Origin: Brachycybe producta
Lineage: Eukaryota > Arthropoda > Diplopoda > Playtdesmida > Andrognathidae
NCBI GenBank assembly: GCA_036925085.1
Contig: JAUPFP010000173.1
Span: 41,001 to 105,000, forward strand
Length of the DNA: 64,000 nt
Direction of reading: 5' to 3'
Position numbers and translations under genes: made by a program. Every line of letters begins with the position of its first letter. Within the stretch, counting starts at the first letter, position 1. Below, in pieces: positions 44,401 to 57,239 of this stretch. The notes beneath the pieces were generated by a model. That model did not search any database and was not told where the DNA came from. It was given only the letters and a program-made list of their open reading frames with translations.

Positions 44401-47365
44401 TGTGTCCTATCTTAAAAGCCATCAGGAAAATGGACGCATATAAAATGATTGTGAACAGTTTGGTTCTGTAGTTTCCACTTGGTGATCTGTACGGCAAACC
44501 TATAGGGCATGCAAACCTAGATTGTTTAGACAAAACTTATGTATAGTGGGAATGGCCAAAGTTGGCAACGTTCCACAACTGTTAGGAAATGCTTTTAGAA
44601 TGCTTAAAGATGAACCAAACAGACATACGACACAGACACACACAGAACATTCAAACTTTGAAATCCTTCCTTTTCTAATGGTTGGTAAGATCTTCTTTTC
44701 TGCCCTATTTCTCATACAAACACTCATTTTTCATCCTCTTTTTTTCTTTCTACAGGGTGTTTGTTCACTTTCTTGACAACTTTTTTTATCATTTAAATAC
44801 GTTTAAATCTCCGCCACTTGTAATGTTGGATATATCTACATGATAGTGACAGCAGTCCAAGTTGACTCGTATAAAACTCGGCCTAAATTTTTTTTTAAGG
44901 CTGCTGTTTGATTAATGAACCTCTGGTCCTTTTGGTCGTCATAGCTTCACGCGTTAGATGTTTAAATCCAATCTTTTATATATCGAGTATAAAAGATGTT
45001 TTTGTGTGAATTTTCTAAAAAAAAAATAGTTAAATAGGGATAATGTCTATCGTCAATGGTTGGTAGCGGTGGTGGTGCGTTCAATTTTATCATTAAAACG
45101 GTTTGAAAAAGAAAAAGATCGAAGCAAAGAGTCGAAAATGAAAATATCGTAAAATGGTGCACATGAGCTCCATATAGTTGTATAAAGGATTTAGTAGGGT
45201 TTTATGGTTGTTCAGTGTGAATTTCTCCTTTATGTTCTTGTGTTGTGAACTTAATTGGCAGATGTGTTCATATGTATTGTAGGTATACGAGCATGTATAG
45301 AAATGGGATCTTATTGGAATTTGGGTGCCATTAAAAGACTGTGTAGAACCGCGAATGAAAATCCTTTTGGATTTTTTTGGTCTGCCAATAAAATAACTTA
45401 GTGCCCAAACAAAGTTTTGTATCTATTTTAACAATCATTTTGCCGTTCTTTCGGTAAATCGTCATCGTCATTCGTTTTAGAGATATCTATTTTAATCAAT
45501 ATTCCTTTTCAAATTCCAAATATTTCGGGAAAAAAAAACCCGCGTAGTTTTGAAATTAAGTAGGTGCTGTGCGTAAAGTTGCATCTCTCTACTTCTTTCT
45601 ACATATTTCTGTTTATTAATACAAGAATATTAACCTACAATAAGGGTGTGTTCCAACTGGGATGCCGCCGCTGAGGGTTGGAGTTGGAGGCTTGCAGTGA
45701 CGTAAAGGTACTAAAAAAAACGCTTGCTTAAATAGCATAATAGCATATTTACTGTATTTGGAGCTGAATAGAACGCAAAATAAAAAGAATTTACAAATTG
45801 TTAAAAGAATCGATTTCAATTGAAATAGTTTATTTTAAAACACAAAAATACTTTGAGATAAATCAGCAGTGTTTTCAATGGTGTAATGACATTGTTATCG
45901 AAATATTTCATTTTAGATAATGTTTCAAGTAAAGTTGGTTGTTTGAAAATTTAGTGGCATCCTTGGCATAAGATTAGTATAAATAAAAAATTGTTCAGGT
46001 TTTTGAACCCATAAGAGTAAGAGTAATACTCAATTCACTATACACCTGGCTGTTGAAGTTAGTTAATATAAAGGCGGGTTATTAGGAAAGCTGGTCTTGA
46101 AAGAGCGTTCCAGAAAGGAAAAAAAAAAGATCGCCAGAATTTGGCTCTTTATATGTATGGTGGATTGCGTATATAGATCTAAACAGCAAGGCAATATACC
46201 ACAATTGCACATGAAATCACAAGAAATTCATGGTTGAGCAAACATTTCTTATTTCAATTCTCAGGATATTGTATATTGTAGGCCTAGAGGCCCTACAGCA
46301 TTTGACAATTGTAAATTCTGCGCATGTACGTTAGAAAATCAACAATTCTGTAAAGCACAATGAAAATATGCTTTCAATTTTTACTACGCCTGCAGTGTCA
46401 TGAGAACTGTATGACAATAATGGTGCAACATCCTTGTGTTACTCTTATGTATTTGTGACTGTGTGTGTTATGGATGTAAGATGCATTGCATGCATTAGTA
46501 GGTAATGAAGGAGAGACCGTGACTCAATTTGTTGCTGTTATTTTGTGTAATTGCAACAGATGTCTCTCTCTCTTTCTCTCTCCACGTGGTGAGCCCATTG
46601 TAGCTAAAACAGCAGTAGTTTTTGTCTTCTATCCAAATTAAGCAATTTATACTTTATGTATTCTGTGTTAGTGCTGTCGTGACATTTACTTTTGGAACTC
46701 ACTCAATGAAAGGTCTAGGGTTATAGTCATTCACGTACTTCACGAATGGCTTTTCTTGTAACCAAGTAAGTCTACACATTCTTAAATAGGAGTAGTCACA
46801 AGCACAGCTATAACATGAAATAAAATTACACCTTGTTATGAGCTAGTGCAACCTACATCTTGGTCTCAATAGACTATTTTATATTTCTTAAAGTGCAAAT
46901 TTGCACATTTTTTTTTGGAATGAAATTCATAGTTCGAAAGTATGTTGCAAGTTCACTATTGTCCCTTAATGTGTAATAACATTAGAGAAACATATGTTAT
47001 GAGTTGCTGAACATGGAACACACATGTAAGAAAATGGCTGTTGTTTTTTGAGGGAGTTTTGCCATTTAATTCGTTTAGGCTTGATTGAACAACTAGATTT
47101 TCTATCAAAATACACAAGAAAATTGTGAACTGGCAGTTACAAAGGAAAAACTTTTTTTTAAAAAAACTTTGTTAAAGGAAAATTTGCAGAACTATATATG
47201 AATTTTAATGAAGTATATGGGAGATTGTCTTTTAGAGCTTCATTTACTAATTATTAGCAAGTTTACTCTAACTAAACTAAATTCAAGATGAAATCTATAA
47301 GTTTACTTTTGGACCCTCTGAGTAGATATACAACATAGAAAAATCCATTTGAGGGTACTCAACCA
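44401..47365. other. AT-rich region, nothing recognised
   Basis: No gene supported in nearly 3 kb. GGCTGCTGTTTGATTAATGA near 44900 has a weak inverse match near 52030-52055. A (TC)n tract lies near 46562-46582. Confidence 0.4.
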
Positions 47366-47784
47366 AGGGTGCAACTCAACATAGAAACCTGAAAACCCTG
47401 CAACTGTCAATTAATTCGAAAATTGTCAAAACAGTCATGGAATTTAGCAACAAAACAAAGCACGTAAAACCTCGAAAGGTCAGAAAAAGTTTTTCTCTGA
47501 AATTCTAATTCCAGCAATTCAAAAAGGTGAAGAAAAACAAAACAAAAAATAGGAGAACAGGATTGCCACTTAATCTGGAAACCTGGAAATGTCAGGGAAT
47601 TAGAAAAATTAAAACAAGTCATGGACTGTTCATTATTATTAGTGTACAAAAGTTTTTTTTACAAAACAATCTGGAAAAATATCCAACTTTGGTATGGAAA
47701 ACCTGGAAAACAGCCAACTTTGGCATAGAAAACCTGGAAAAGCCAGAAAATAAGTTTCAGAAGTGAAAATCGGTGGTAAGTCTG
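47366..47784 (+). mobile_element. GGCAACC-family copies, one nested
   Basis: 47366-47557 resembles the first part of the 33732-34261 element (ACATAGAAACCTGAAAACCC and similar). At 47558 a new start, CAGGATTGCCACTTAATCTG, begins a short copy ending AAATCGGTGGTAAGTCTG at 47784. The arrangement suggests one copy inserted in, or joined to, another. Confidence 0.5.
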
Positions 47785-48265
47785 TGACTAAAACAGAGTT
47801 TTCCCCGCTTAGAAACTGTGTTCTGATGGTAGAAGTGCCAAGTTTTCTTTTGAATTAAGGCCTAAGACTTTTAAAACCTTTTCTGAATAAACTGCAAATT
47901 GGATTTTTTTTTGCTGGTGTTCAACATTTTTATACAAAAGATAATGAAATAGAGATGACATAAAAGGAAAATAAAGTTTTTCATATATAATTTTGCTGCT
48001 TGTGTTTAGCTATTTGTGATGACAGCCACTGGAGCTATAAATACAAATCTTAATTTGTACTCGTTTGTCATTCAATAATAATGAATAGTGCTCGTCAATA
48101 AAAACATAATTATGTTCATTGAAACGTATAATTACAGTCGATTCAGATAAAAAAAATAATTCACTTCAAATTGACTTCAATTAAACTGTTTTCTGCATAC
48201 ATGATTAAGATGCATCGACTATCTTGCGCAATATTACGTGTACATGCAAAATATATACAAATATT

Positions 48266-48310
48266 AATTTTGACAACTGATTGATAGCTTATCAATCAGT
48301 TGTCAAAATT
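48266..48310. repeat. Perfect 21-bp-arm hairpin
   Basis: AATTTTGACAACTGATTGAT then A forms the left arm (48266-48286). A GCT loop follows, and 48290-48310 is its exact complement. No flanking duplication is visible. It is a recent or maintained palindrome. Confidence 0.9.
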
Positions 48311-48418
48311 CAAACTGTCCATATCGGAAAACTTGACAACTTTTATGCCAGGTCAGCATATCAAATCAACTTTGCGGCAATAAATGCATAAACGTTGATA
48401 TCTTGGTTACTAATTTGG

Positions 48419-48521
48419 CTTGTTGATTTAGGCATTTGCACGCATTGTCTAAAACGTGTGTTTTCTGAACAGTTATAATATTGTTGATTTAGGCATTTGC
48501 ACACATTGTCTAAAACGTATG
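48419..48521. repeat. Tandem duplication, ~62-bp period
   Basis: TTGTTGATTTAGGCATTTGC then AC(G/A)CATTGTCTAAAACGT occurs twice, at about 48420 and 48482, with two or three differences. It is a small local duplication. Confidence 0.8.
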
Positions 48522-49397
48522 GTGCTTTTACACATTGACTAGTAATTGTGTAGAATAATTGATTTTCTACTTTTGCAATAGCACACAGCACCATTGTAAC
48601 ACAATTTCTTACTAAAAACAATTATAGTTTTTCGGTTTTTTTCTTCTCATCACAATAGCAACATCATAAAAAGTAGCCACAAAAAAGCCACACTTGAAAA
48701 ATCTAGTTTCCCACATGTGGCGACTGTATTGGACACTGCTGCAGTGGCATATGTCCTGACAGCCCTGTTGAAATTTATATTGTCGATTTGATCAATTCTC
48801 AATATTAATGGGTGTTAGTCTTTCTCAGCTTAACTTTTTTTTTAAACAATTTGCGCAATTCTAGAAGGTTAGGCCCTGTTTCCACTTGACGTAAAATATT
48901 AAACTATGAAAATCTTCAACTGGAGAAAAATGGCACTTTTTTCTGCTCAAATTAGTTAATGCATTTCCATTAGTTGAACAATATAATGATACTATTAAGA
49001 GAAAAGGAATTTGATATGACAGCACAAACGTGGAGTGCCTATTCACTATAATAGTTTGCTTTATTATGTTAGATCGGTGTTTCTCAATGTGTGGCAAGCT
49101 AGCATCCAATAAGTGGTATGCAATATACAGGCTATTTGATGATTTCAGAGTTGTGAAAGCGATTAATCAATTTTGATTTAATTTATTTTTTTCTTTTGCA
49201 TAGTTGTCTTATTCAGATAGATGGAAGTAATATTTACTACCTAATTGCAATTTTTCATCTTAAATTATTTTGATTATCAGTATAAAATGAAAAAAATGCC
49301 AACAATAATTGTAAGGTGACTGGCTGCCAGGCAATCGAGTTGTGCAAATATTTTTTTGATCAAGTCGGAGTTGCTTCGTTTGGGTAGGAGAAGAGCC
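48522..49397. other. AT-rich spacer, nothing recognised
   Basis: No gene or repeat identified. Confidence 0.35.
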
Positions 49398-50333
49398 TTA
49401 AGCCTCGTTTTCACAATGATAGTTTTCACGATAGTTGTTGTCATGACAGCAACAATCGCTGGGACTATCATCATGCAAACCACATGATAGTCACTATCGC
49501 ACTATCTTGTTTGACTAGATAGTTGATAGTACTGTCGCGATAGTAATAGTTGTTGAGTGACCGCTTGTAGGGAAATATCCATTTTGTAGGGAAATTTGGC
49601 TTCTGGAGGGAGAGATAACACTGTTGTTGACTCAATGATATCTGTGAAGTAGACATCACACTGTTGTAACAATGTAGAGCTCTTGTTACGGGGCTCAGGT
49701 GTAGAATCTCTTAGCTTGAGCGGATACTGCTTTTCACTAAGAGACTTAGTGTAATACAACCTGAGTCCGATTGGTGCCGGGGTCGTTCTCCAGGATATTC
49801 CGTGTTATCGAAGCTGTGGCTGAAAAGAATAGTTAAACAGACGAGATGAATGTAGATTGACGTTGTTACTTATTTTATTATACTCAATCATTAAAATATA
49901 ATAAAATAGAGAAGAGTTACAAGTGTGGCGTGCTTTGGCCACTGGACCATTGAATGAGTTATTTCATGTTTTCGATATCAGAGAATGGACCCAGAATATA
50001 CCGAAACATGGTACACCCTTGCTGGTGTACCCATGCCCCAGGGACCATGCTTTGATGGGTATCCATCCGCCAATACCGGAAACAGGATGTGTTCAGCAGC
50101 TGTGGGGTTTCTAAGAGGGACGGAAGGGACGGAAGTACGTCCCTTGGATCCCAAGGGACCCCTAGGCTATGGGAGGGGCAGGAAGGCGAAATACAGGGTG
50201 TTACACTGTCATGACAGAACTATCACGTTTACTTCAAGACATGTAGACAGTTGCTATCGTGAGAGTGAAATATCGCAACTTACATGACAGCTACCCTCAT
50301 GAAAGAACTATCGCCGTGAAAACGAGGCTTTAA
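49398..50333 (-). mobile_element. TTAA-flanked MITE, copy C, split by a solo LTR
   Basis: TTAA lies at 49398-49401 and 50330-50333. Ends are GCCTCGTTTTCAC and CGTGAAAACGAGGC. The two halves (49402-49664 and 50206-50329) together match copy B in order and orientation. The interruption is the solo LTR at 49665-50205. Confidence 0.85.
49665..50205 (-). mobile_element. Solo LTR, copy 2 (inside MITE C)
   Basis: It runs TGTAACAATGTAGAGCTCTT to ACAGGGTGTTACA and is the reverse of the copy at 23942-24506. CTGT flanks both sides (49661-49664, 50206-50209), a clean 4-bp target duplication. When it is removed, the MITE C sequence CACACTGTCATGACAG is restored, so the duplication is certain. The TATA box of copy 1 is changed here (TTCTGGGTCCATT region). 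No internal genes remain. Confidence 0.9.
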
Positions 50334-51205
50334 GCCTACACCAAATGCGCGACCTATGTCAGTTTCTTTTCAGCTATACATTTTCTAAATACCATTTATG
50401 TGATTCAGTTTATGGTAAATTTGCATTTTATGTTATTACTCTGTTGTTTTACATTATAAACCCAATTTGCTTTAATGGATCAGTGGTGGTATGTGTGTGT
50501 TTTGACCATCCAGGAACTTTGAAAAACGCTGTGTTAGATTAATTGAAGTGAGTGACTACAATTGCAAAGTTGAAATTATTTCATTTTACTTCGAACATAC
50601 TTTTAGTTGTATTTTTTCTAGTTTAAAACTCATTTTCACCTTTATTAAAGTCAAATGAAAACAAGGCCTTCAATTATATTCGAAAAAGACAAAATTAATG
50701 CTAGAGACCCACCTGGCATGTAATGGTCCGGGTGGCAAGATGGCAAATACCACTGGCGCCGATCCTTCTAGGTGCCGGTGAGCCAAACATTTACTTGTAT
50801 ACACTGCCGAATGGTGCGTGTAACATAAAGAATACGTATCTGTGAAATTATAACACTTTTGTAAAATATACGTGTACAAAATTTGAACTTTTATTAGTTG
50901 AAAATTAAAAAAGTTATTGGATAAACAAGCCTTCATGAGGCTCTCAAATTCTGAGGCCCTCAGAAGCCTCTATAAACTGGAAGGCGCCCGAGAGTCAATC
51001 AAAACTTAAGAATCCTCTTAAGCATATAGAAATTTTTAAACTGTTGGGAACATTCTCAAAATTGGGTGGTCCTCAATAGCCTCTCGTAACTCTGAAATGT
51101 AAATTTACGTTTACCAAATAAACACAGCTACACAACAGCTACTTGAATTTCAAACATGTTTACGTGTTTGTTCTCTGTGCTATATTGAAAAAGTGTTCCT
51201 GATTT
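50334..51205. other. Spacer, nothing recognised
   Basis: A GC-richer patch (50698-50800) stands out from its surroundings but matches nothing I know. No gene. Confidence 0.35.
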
Positions 51206-51424
51206 TTGTGGCTCGCTCCTCCTTCTGAGGAGAGAAGCCCATGCCTGATACTGCCGACTCAGGATTTTCTAGCCAGTACATGCCTGCGACTCATCAAGAA
51301 GACAAAAGGGTGCAAATACCTGTACATAGCAAAAATCTTAATCAGTATTTTTCAATGGGAAGGTGCACGTGTGCACATGATGCCCCCATTCTTATTGAAA
51401 AGTATTGATACGAATTTCTGATGG
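51206..51424 (+). other. Coding-like segment of unknown function
   Basis: A GC-richer island with a frame reading GEKPMPDTADSGFSSQY, HQEDKRVQIPVHSKN and RCTCAHDAPILIEKY before stops. Another frame is also open through it. The composition is protein-like, but I recognise no family, start or splice signals. It may be a transposon or retropseudogene fragment. Confidence 0.18.
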
Positions 51425-52697
51425 AAACATTTGCCTTCTTGTCGTTTTTTTTGGTGGGCGTTTTGCCTTAAACACCCACGCACTTTTCCAGTGTAGACAC
51501 GCACGCAACTTGTCTTGGGTGCCATCGATTATTTCGATTTTTGGTTCAATCTTTTAAGATATGGGATGTCTCTAGTGTTACTTTAGGTGCAGTAATCTTA
51601 TATACTGAGTCTGGGCTACACTTTTATTTAGCATTTTTAATATTCATGAAATTCAGTTCGTATATTTTAACTGGGTTGATATTTTTTTTTGTTTAATCTT
51701 TCAGAATAATTTAGTCTTTTCTTCTCCTTGATCTTCTCTATAGTCTCTTATTCATTTTAAGTACAATCGTTTTCTTAACGATACGGTCGGTGGTAGGTTA
51801 TAATTGGTATCAGTCGTTAGGTTTTTTTTTATATTTTGCAGTAAGGAAAAAAAAAATCTGCAGCATAAAAAATTCTTATTTTCATTTAGAAAGAAGAAGA
51901 TATAGATGTTTCTTCTTCTTTTTTTTACTTGTTATCATCCATGTGCGCCAGTTAGTAATAATTTAAGTCTACAGTATTAGCATATATTTGCATCGGGACG
52001 ACTTGAATATACTGGGTGACTTTAAATGAGTCAAACAGCAGTCTTTTTTGAGGGGGGAGGGGGAGGGAGTTCGAGTATAAAGTGTTTTTATTGCAAGCTT
52101 TTTATTTAAGTTGACATCACCGTTGTCCGTTTGCGTTGACTTTTATTTCTCCTATTTGAACCAACTTCCTCATAACCTAGAGAGAAAGAGAGCTGCAATT
52201 TTGTACACTGCAGCCTCTACTAGTGCGACCTGTAAATCTATCAAATTTTGATGTATCTTGAATAATGACCTGTCCAGAATCTGTTATAGGAGATAGTACC
52301 CTTAAATAACGTACTTTTTCAACAAAATATTGGGACTGTAGTCCCAAAAACAAAAAAACATGTCTTAGTAGAGTATGTATGTCTTAGAAGCTTGTACTTA
52401 AAAATGTAGTTTTTTTTATATTTGCTTGTTTTTACTCGTGGTTTTAATAATTTAAATTTGTAAAGTAATTGTGTGATTTTCTATGTAGATAATCACCTTT
52501 TGAGACCATTCAATATTATTCTATCAATATTATCATTATTTTTATTATTATTATTATTGTTATTAAAATAAATAAAGTGTCATTATTTTGTAAAGATAAG
52601 GAGAATGTTTCTTTCTAGTAATATTATAGTTATCATCATGAAAAACATTTAAACCATGTACACATTTTATATGAAAAAATTGTGTCTGTTAGTTATG
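51425..52697. other. AT-rich region, nothing recognised
   Basis: A short G-rich run (GGGGGGAGGGGGAGGGAG, near 52051) could form a G-quadruplex. No gene. Confidence 0.35.
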
Positions 52698-53127
52698 GCG
52701 CAGTCACACTAGGCTGGTTTCCCAGCCACTGGTTGCTGCTGGCTGGTTGTAGCGCTCTAGCAGCATAGTCTGAACTGCTACTAGCAGCTGCTTTCTCCAG
52801 CGGGCTAGTGATTTTAACAGCGGCTAGTGAAATTTTATACATGTCCAACTTTATCAGCTACCAGCTGGTCATGTGACTCCCTTCCTGCTGCTGCCATCTA
52901 GTGTGAACTTTTTGTTGCTAGTAGTGTCACTAGTGGTAGTTGAAACTCCACTGCTTGGGTTGGTTGTTGTTAGAGTTTGTGTTTTTGCAAGACAGTGATT
53001 GGATGACTTGCACTGCTAATACCAGCAGTGACTGGACAAGTCTGAACCCAGAGCAGCTGCTGCTTGCTGTTGCTGCTAATAGCCAGCAGCAACCAGCAGC
53101 TTGTAAACCAGCCTAGTGTGACTGCCG
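52698..53127. mobile_element. MITE with long CAG/CTG-rich inverted ends
   Basis: The left end GGCGCAGTCACACTAGGCTG and the right end, on the minus strand GCGGCAGTCACACTAGGCTG, stay complementary for about 48 bp through GGTTGCTGCTGGCT. The interior is dense in GCTGCT/CAGCAG and CTAGT words. No protein is coded. The target duplication is unclear, so the superfamily is left open. Confidence 0.8.
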
Positions 53128-53279
53128 CTTTTATGCTGCTACTGCTGCTGCTGCTTTATTCATACACAAACGGAGTGCAACTTACAGCTGTGTGCAGAAT
53201 CTAGCTGTTAGATGGCGCTATTTCTTAATGCAATAGTGTGATTATCTAATGTTTATTTGTGCAGTATGCACAACGAGTT

Positions 53280-53283
<4 letters not shown>

Positions 53284-53362
<79 letters not shown>

Positions 53363-53373
53363 TAATAATAATA
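53284..53373. repeat. (AAT)n microsatellite
   Basis: About 30 AAT/TAA units with one slip near 53358. The isoleucine/asparagine frames over it are artefacts. Confidence 0.95.
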
Positions 53374-54997
53374 ACCCCAATTCTCCATTTCTACTAAATA
53401 TATTACACAAATTAAATTATGTTACTGATATTATAATTGTTGATGTAAACTTGGGTGGTCGTTGTAAATCACTTTTAGACACATATTTTACATTCGTGCA
53501 CACACAGATATACACACAGTTAACGGTTTTATTTTAAACACTGTGTAATTTTGGATTTTCGGTTAAGCCACAATTACCAATTCGCGAACGAAGAAAGAAA
53601 CCATGAAAAAAAAAAGGAGAACAAAAAAAATTCTAATAGTTTTGTGTGGTTGTTAGTCGTATGTGTATGTGTATATACATATACCTTATTAGACTCCACC
53701 ATACAAATGACAAAATATTGTTACGCAAATATTCTTTGTGCATTTTTTTAAGCCACTTAAGTCGTAAATGGTCCATGATATGACAGCAACTTGAAAAGCT
53801 AAAGTCGTTGAGAGAAAAATTCTTTCGGGAGACAATTTTCTTTCTTAAAGCTTAAATGGGTTCCTTTATGGACACAGCTTAAATGAAGCGATATTTTTTA
53901 TTGCAAAAGTTTATAGCCAAATTAAAATCGTGTAACTTTTTCATGTCTTTTAGTTGAGCTACAGAAAATTGTTGAAAAGCTCTATCATAAATTATTAGAA
54001 AAACAATTTTTTCTTCTTCTTGTTCTCCTGTTTAACGAATATAAGAGCCCCCTCGCTATATATATTTTAAATGGACAAATATTACTTTGCTCAAATCGGT
54101 GTCATAAGGTCTTAAAGGTCCTAACTGTTTTATACACTCTCCTGTTTTCACTTTTATTATTTTTTTCTTTCTGTTCTATGAGTTTCAATAGATTTTTTTT
54201 TATTATTATTATTATTTCAAATTTTCACTCCATTTCAAAGCCAAGTTATTATTTTATTTTTGCAAAGCTTTTGACAAAGTACATTAAAGTTTTATGCAAT
54301 TTCCGTTTGACTTAATGATATGCAAAGTTAGTAAAGTTGCTGCCTTTGTAGCAAAATAGTAAATAAACTTTTAATATACTCTCTAGACTTGGAAGCTACA
54401 TTGAGAATCCATTACGTTTTTGTTTGCATTTTACAAAAGGATCTTGTTTATTTAATCGATTAATGGGTGCAGTTTTTAGTTATCTGTTGTTGTTGTTGCT
54501 TCGTGCTTCTTGTCTGAAAGATGTGTTCGCATGTTAATCAAGTAGGAAGAGGAAGAAAACAACCAACGTCTTTGTTCTGATTAAAGGGAAAGAGAGAGGG
54601 AGAGAGAGGTTTCTATATGCATTTTGCAAACAAAAGTGCGGTCGCTTTTTTTTCATTGTGTTTTTTTTTATCAATATGATCCATAATTTTTCTCTCCATT
54701 TCCATTTGCTAACTTATTTAATGCGTAGGTGGAAAATGAATGGCTGTATAATAACAATAACAATAATCTATAAATACGCTCGTAGGTAGAGATTATGGAT
54801 TATTCATGTTATATATATAAAAAAATAAGTGTTTTTTCCCTATTTGAATGACCTGCTTTTTTGAATGTTCTTCCATAATAAATACCCTTTTAATAAAAGT
54901 TTATCTTTTATATTAGTTTGGAAATATTTGTTTCTTCTTCTCCATTTTATTTCTATTAAATTTGAGAATTTCTCTTTTGATTGATTACGTTTTTAAC
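53374..54997. other. AT-rich region, nothing recognised
   Basis: No gene supported. GA-rich tract near 54588-54610. Confidence 0.4.
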
Positions 54998-55419
54998 CAG
55001 TGACGGATTTAGGTTTTGTTGCGTGGGTGGGGGGCAAAGAGAGTTTGAAGGGGGCGCCAGGCCGTCAAATTTACTAAATTAGTAAATTAATTCTAATTCG
55101 TCGAACACACGTCAAACAGAAATAAAACTAAAATAAAATAATTTTTCAATTTTTTGTTTGAGGACGATCATGATCTAGGCACCTCTAAAGCCAAATATGA
55201 CCCCTTATTAGAGTCCTCATTCTATGTTGGTGCTGGTTTCAGTTTGTTAATGGCGAATTACGCACGTTTATAAAAAAAAATATGTTGACAGGTTCCCGAT
55301 GGCAGTGATTCACGTATAGTTTTGATATTTCCGTCGAGGGGGTGGGCGCCAAATTTTCGGCAGAGGGGCGGTGGTTGGAGGCTCCTCGCTCCCCACGCCT
55401 ATAGCTGAATCTGCCACTG
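54998..55419. mobile_element. hAT-type MITE (CAGTGACGGATTTAGG ends)
   Basis: The left end CAGTGACGGATTTAGG pairs with the right end, on the minus strand CAGTGGCAGATTCAGC. CAGTGGCGGATCTAGG-type termini are common for invertebrate hAT MITEs. The 8-bp flanks share only four bases. It is non-coding and old. Confidence 0.7.
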
Positions 55420-56235
55420 GAAATAACCTTATATTATATTAACATACATGTATGCAAAAAAAAAAAGGAAATAACATTAAGGCCCTGTTTTCTCAATTAT
55501 TGCCGTAACGTTTTTTAAAAAGCTTATGAAAAAAGCTTGTGGTTCTTTAATTAGATAATTTTGTAACATTCTTTTAAAAAGGGAAGGTTTTATATGCAAG
55601 ACATAAACAGAATTTTTCTTAAATAATATTCAATTTGCTGTTATAAAGGGTCATTTTGATAATATAATGAGCACGTAACTTTTATGCAAATAAAAATTCT
55701 AAAATGTGAAAATTGTTTTTAGCATTTATACATTTTAATGATTTTAAGCAAATAAAAAATAAATCTTCAAAAATTCAAAATATACAAGAAACTTCTCTTT
55801 ATTTTATGCAAATAAAACAGTATATATTACATAGCAAAAGCAAACAATAACAAAAAATGTAAAATTAAATGATTGTAGATTTTTTTTTTCTAACCAAAAA
55901 AAAAAAAAGTGAAAAATTAAGCAAATGTATGTATGTTTCTAAAGATTATTTAATTTGTCTGTTTTATGTATTTTTTATTTTGGATTGAACTAATTATTAT
56001 TACCAAATGATGGTACTCTTTAATTGTATGCCAACTTTTGGCCTTAATAATGAGAAGAGAAAAATGTATGTGACCAACTAAATCCATAGTAATTTAATTT
56101 ATTTTAATCTAATAATGTGTTATAATATAATATGTTTTAAAACATATATTTGGTGAGTGGTCTAAACAAAAAAAAATGCACAGATCTTGTAAAAGACAGT
56201 GTGTTTGTAATTTTGAAATCATTGCAATCTGTTTA
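55420..56235. other. AT-rich region, nothing recognised
   Basis: No gene. It contains repeated ATGCAAATAAAA phrases (near 55682, 55747 and 55806), possibly a degenerate local duplication. Confidence 0.4.
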
Positions 56236-56345
56236 TGTTGCCACTTAAAATTCAAAATCTGGAATCTGGAATTAGCAGAAGTTAAGAAAATTAACAAAAA
56301 AAATTTCAGGCATTCATGGAATAGTCATGGAAAAGTTATTTAAAA
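56236..56345 (+). mobile_element. GGCAACC-family fragment
   Basis: TGTTGCCACTTAAAATTC, AATCTGGAATCTGGAATTAG and GGAATAGTCATGGAAAAGTT match the left part of the family. The rest is missing. Confidence 0.5.
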
Positions 56346-57148
56346 GTGTTGCTTTATATTTTTTTATCCTTACTTTACAGCTAGTTGTATTTTAAAATGT
56401 TGCTTAATGCAAAGGCTAAGTTTAAACAAAGCTAAATTTACAAATACAGTAACTATAGACATTTTTTTCATGCACCATGTTTTAAGCTTAGCTTTAGTTG
56501 TTTTTTTTTACTGTAAATACAGCCATCATTAGACATTTATTTTTTTACAATAAGGAGAGAAAGAAGCCTAAAATAGAATACAAAATGACTGCTCTAATTT
56601 TTTTTTCTTCTTCTTCTTCTAATTCCTGTATTTTTCTCTTTCTTTTGTATTATTCTAATCTCAGTAAATTTGAATCAATATTCCGCCTCTTTCTTCGTTT
56701 TTTTTTTAGTTAGAAGAGAACTTTGCTTTAGCGTTAATGACAATTAGTCAGTGGTATCCCTGAGGTTATGACGATTTTCAAAATGTTAAAAGATGATAAT
56801 TGCGATGGAGACTTTTTTGAGGCAAATGAATCTCTAAGCTTTCCCTCATGCATAATATTTTTAGATTATGTATAATATTTCTTTTCTCAAGCGCTATATT
56901 ATATATAAATCTAGCCCTCGAGTTATACAAGTGCGTGTACTAGTATATATACATGTATATATATTTCTTTATACTGTGAGATCTCTACTTAAAGATTGTG
57001 AAAACATAATAGAAAATTGAATGGATAAAGATTCGAAACCATTTGCAGTTTTAAAAACATGGTGTAATTGAATTAATTAAAAGTTACTACAGCATATGGA
57101 TGTTGTTGTTGTTGTGAAGTCTTTTTTTTTTTAATTGTTGCATCTTAT

Positions 57149-57150
<2 letters not shown>
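56346..57150. other. AT-rich spacer, nothing recognised
   Basis: (TTC)-rich tract near 56605-56620. No gene. Confidence 0.35.

Positions 57151-57235
<85 letters not shown>
57151..57235. repeat. (AG)n microsatellite
   Basis: 85 bp of uninterrupted AG repeat. The leucine-serine frame on the minus strand is an artefact. Confidence 0.97.

Positions 57236-57239
<4 letters not shown>

Noticed and set aside
49923..50287. 63- and 100-residue frames
   Set aside because: They lie inside the second solo LTR and the adjoining MITE, and the same region in copy 1 does not keep the frame.
53259..53537. Isoleucine- and asparagine-run protein
   Set aside because: It is a translation of the (AAT)n microsatellite.
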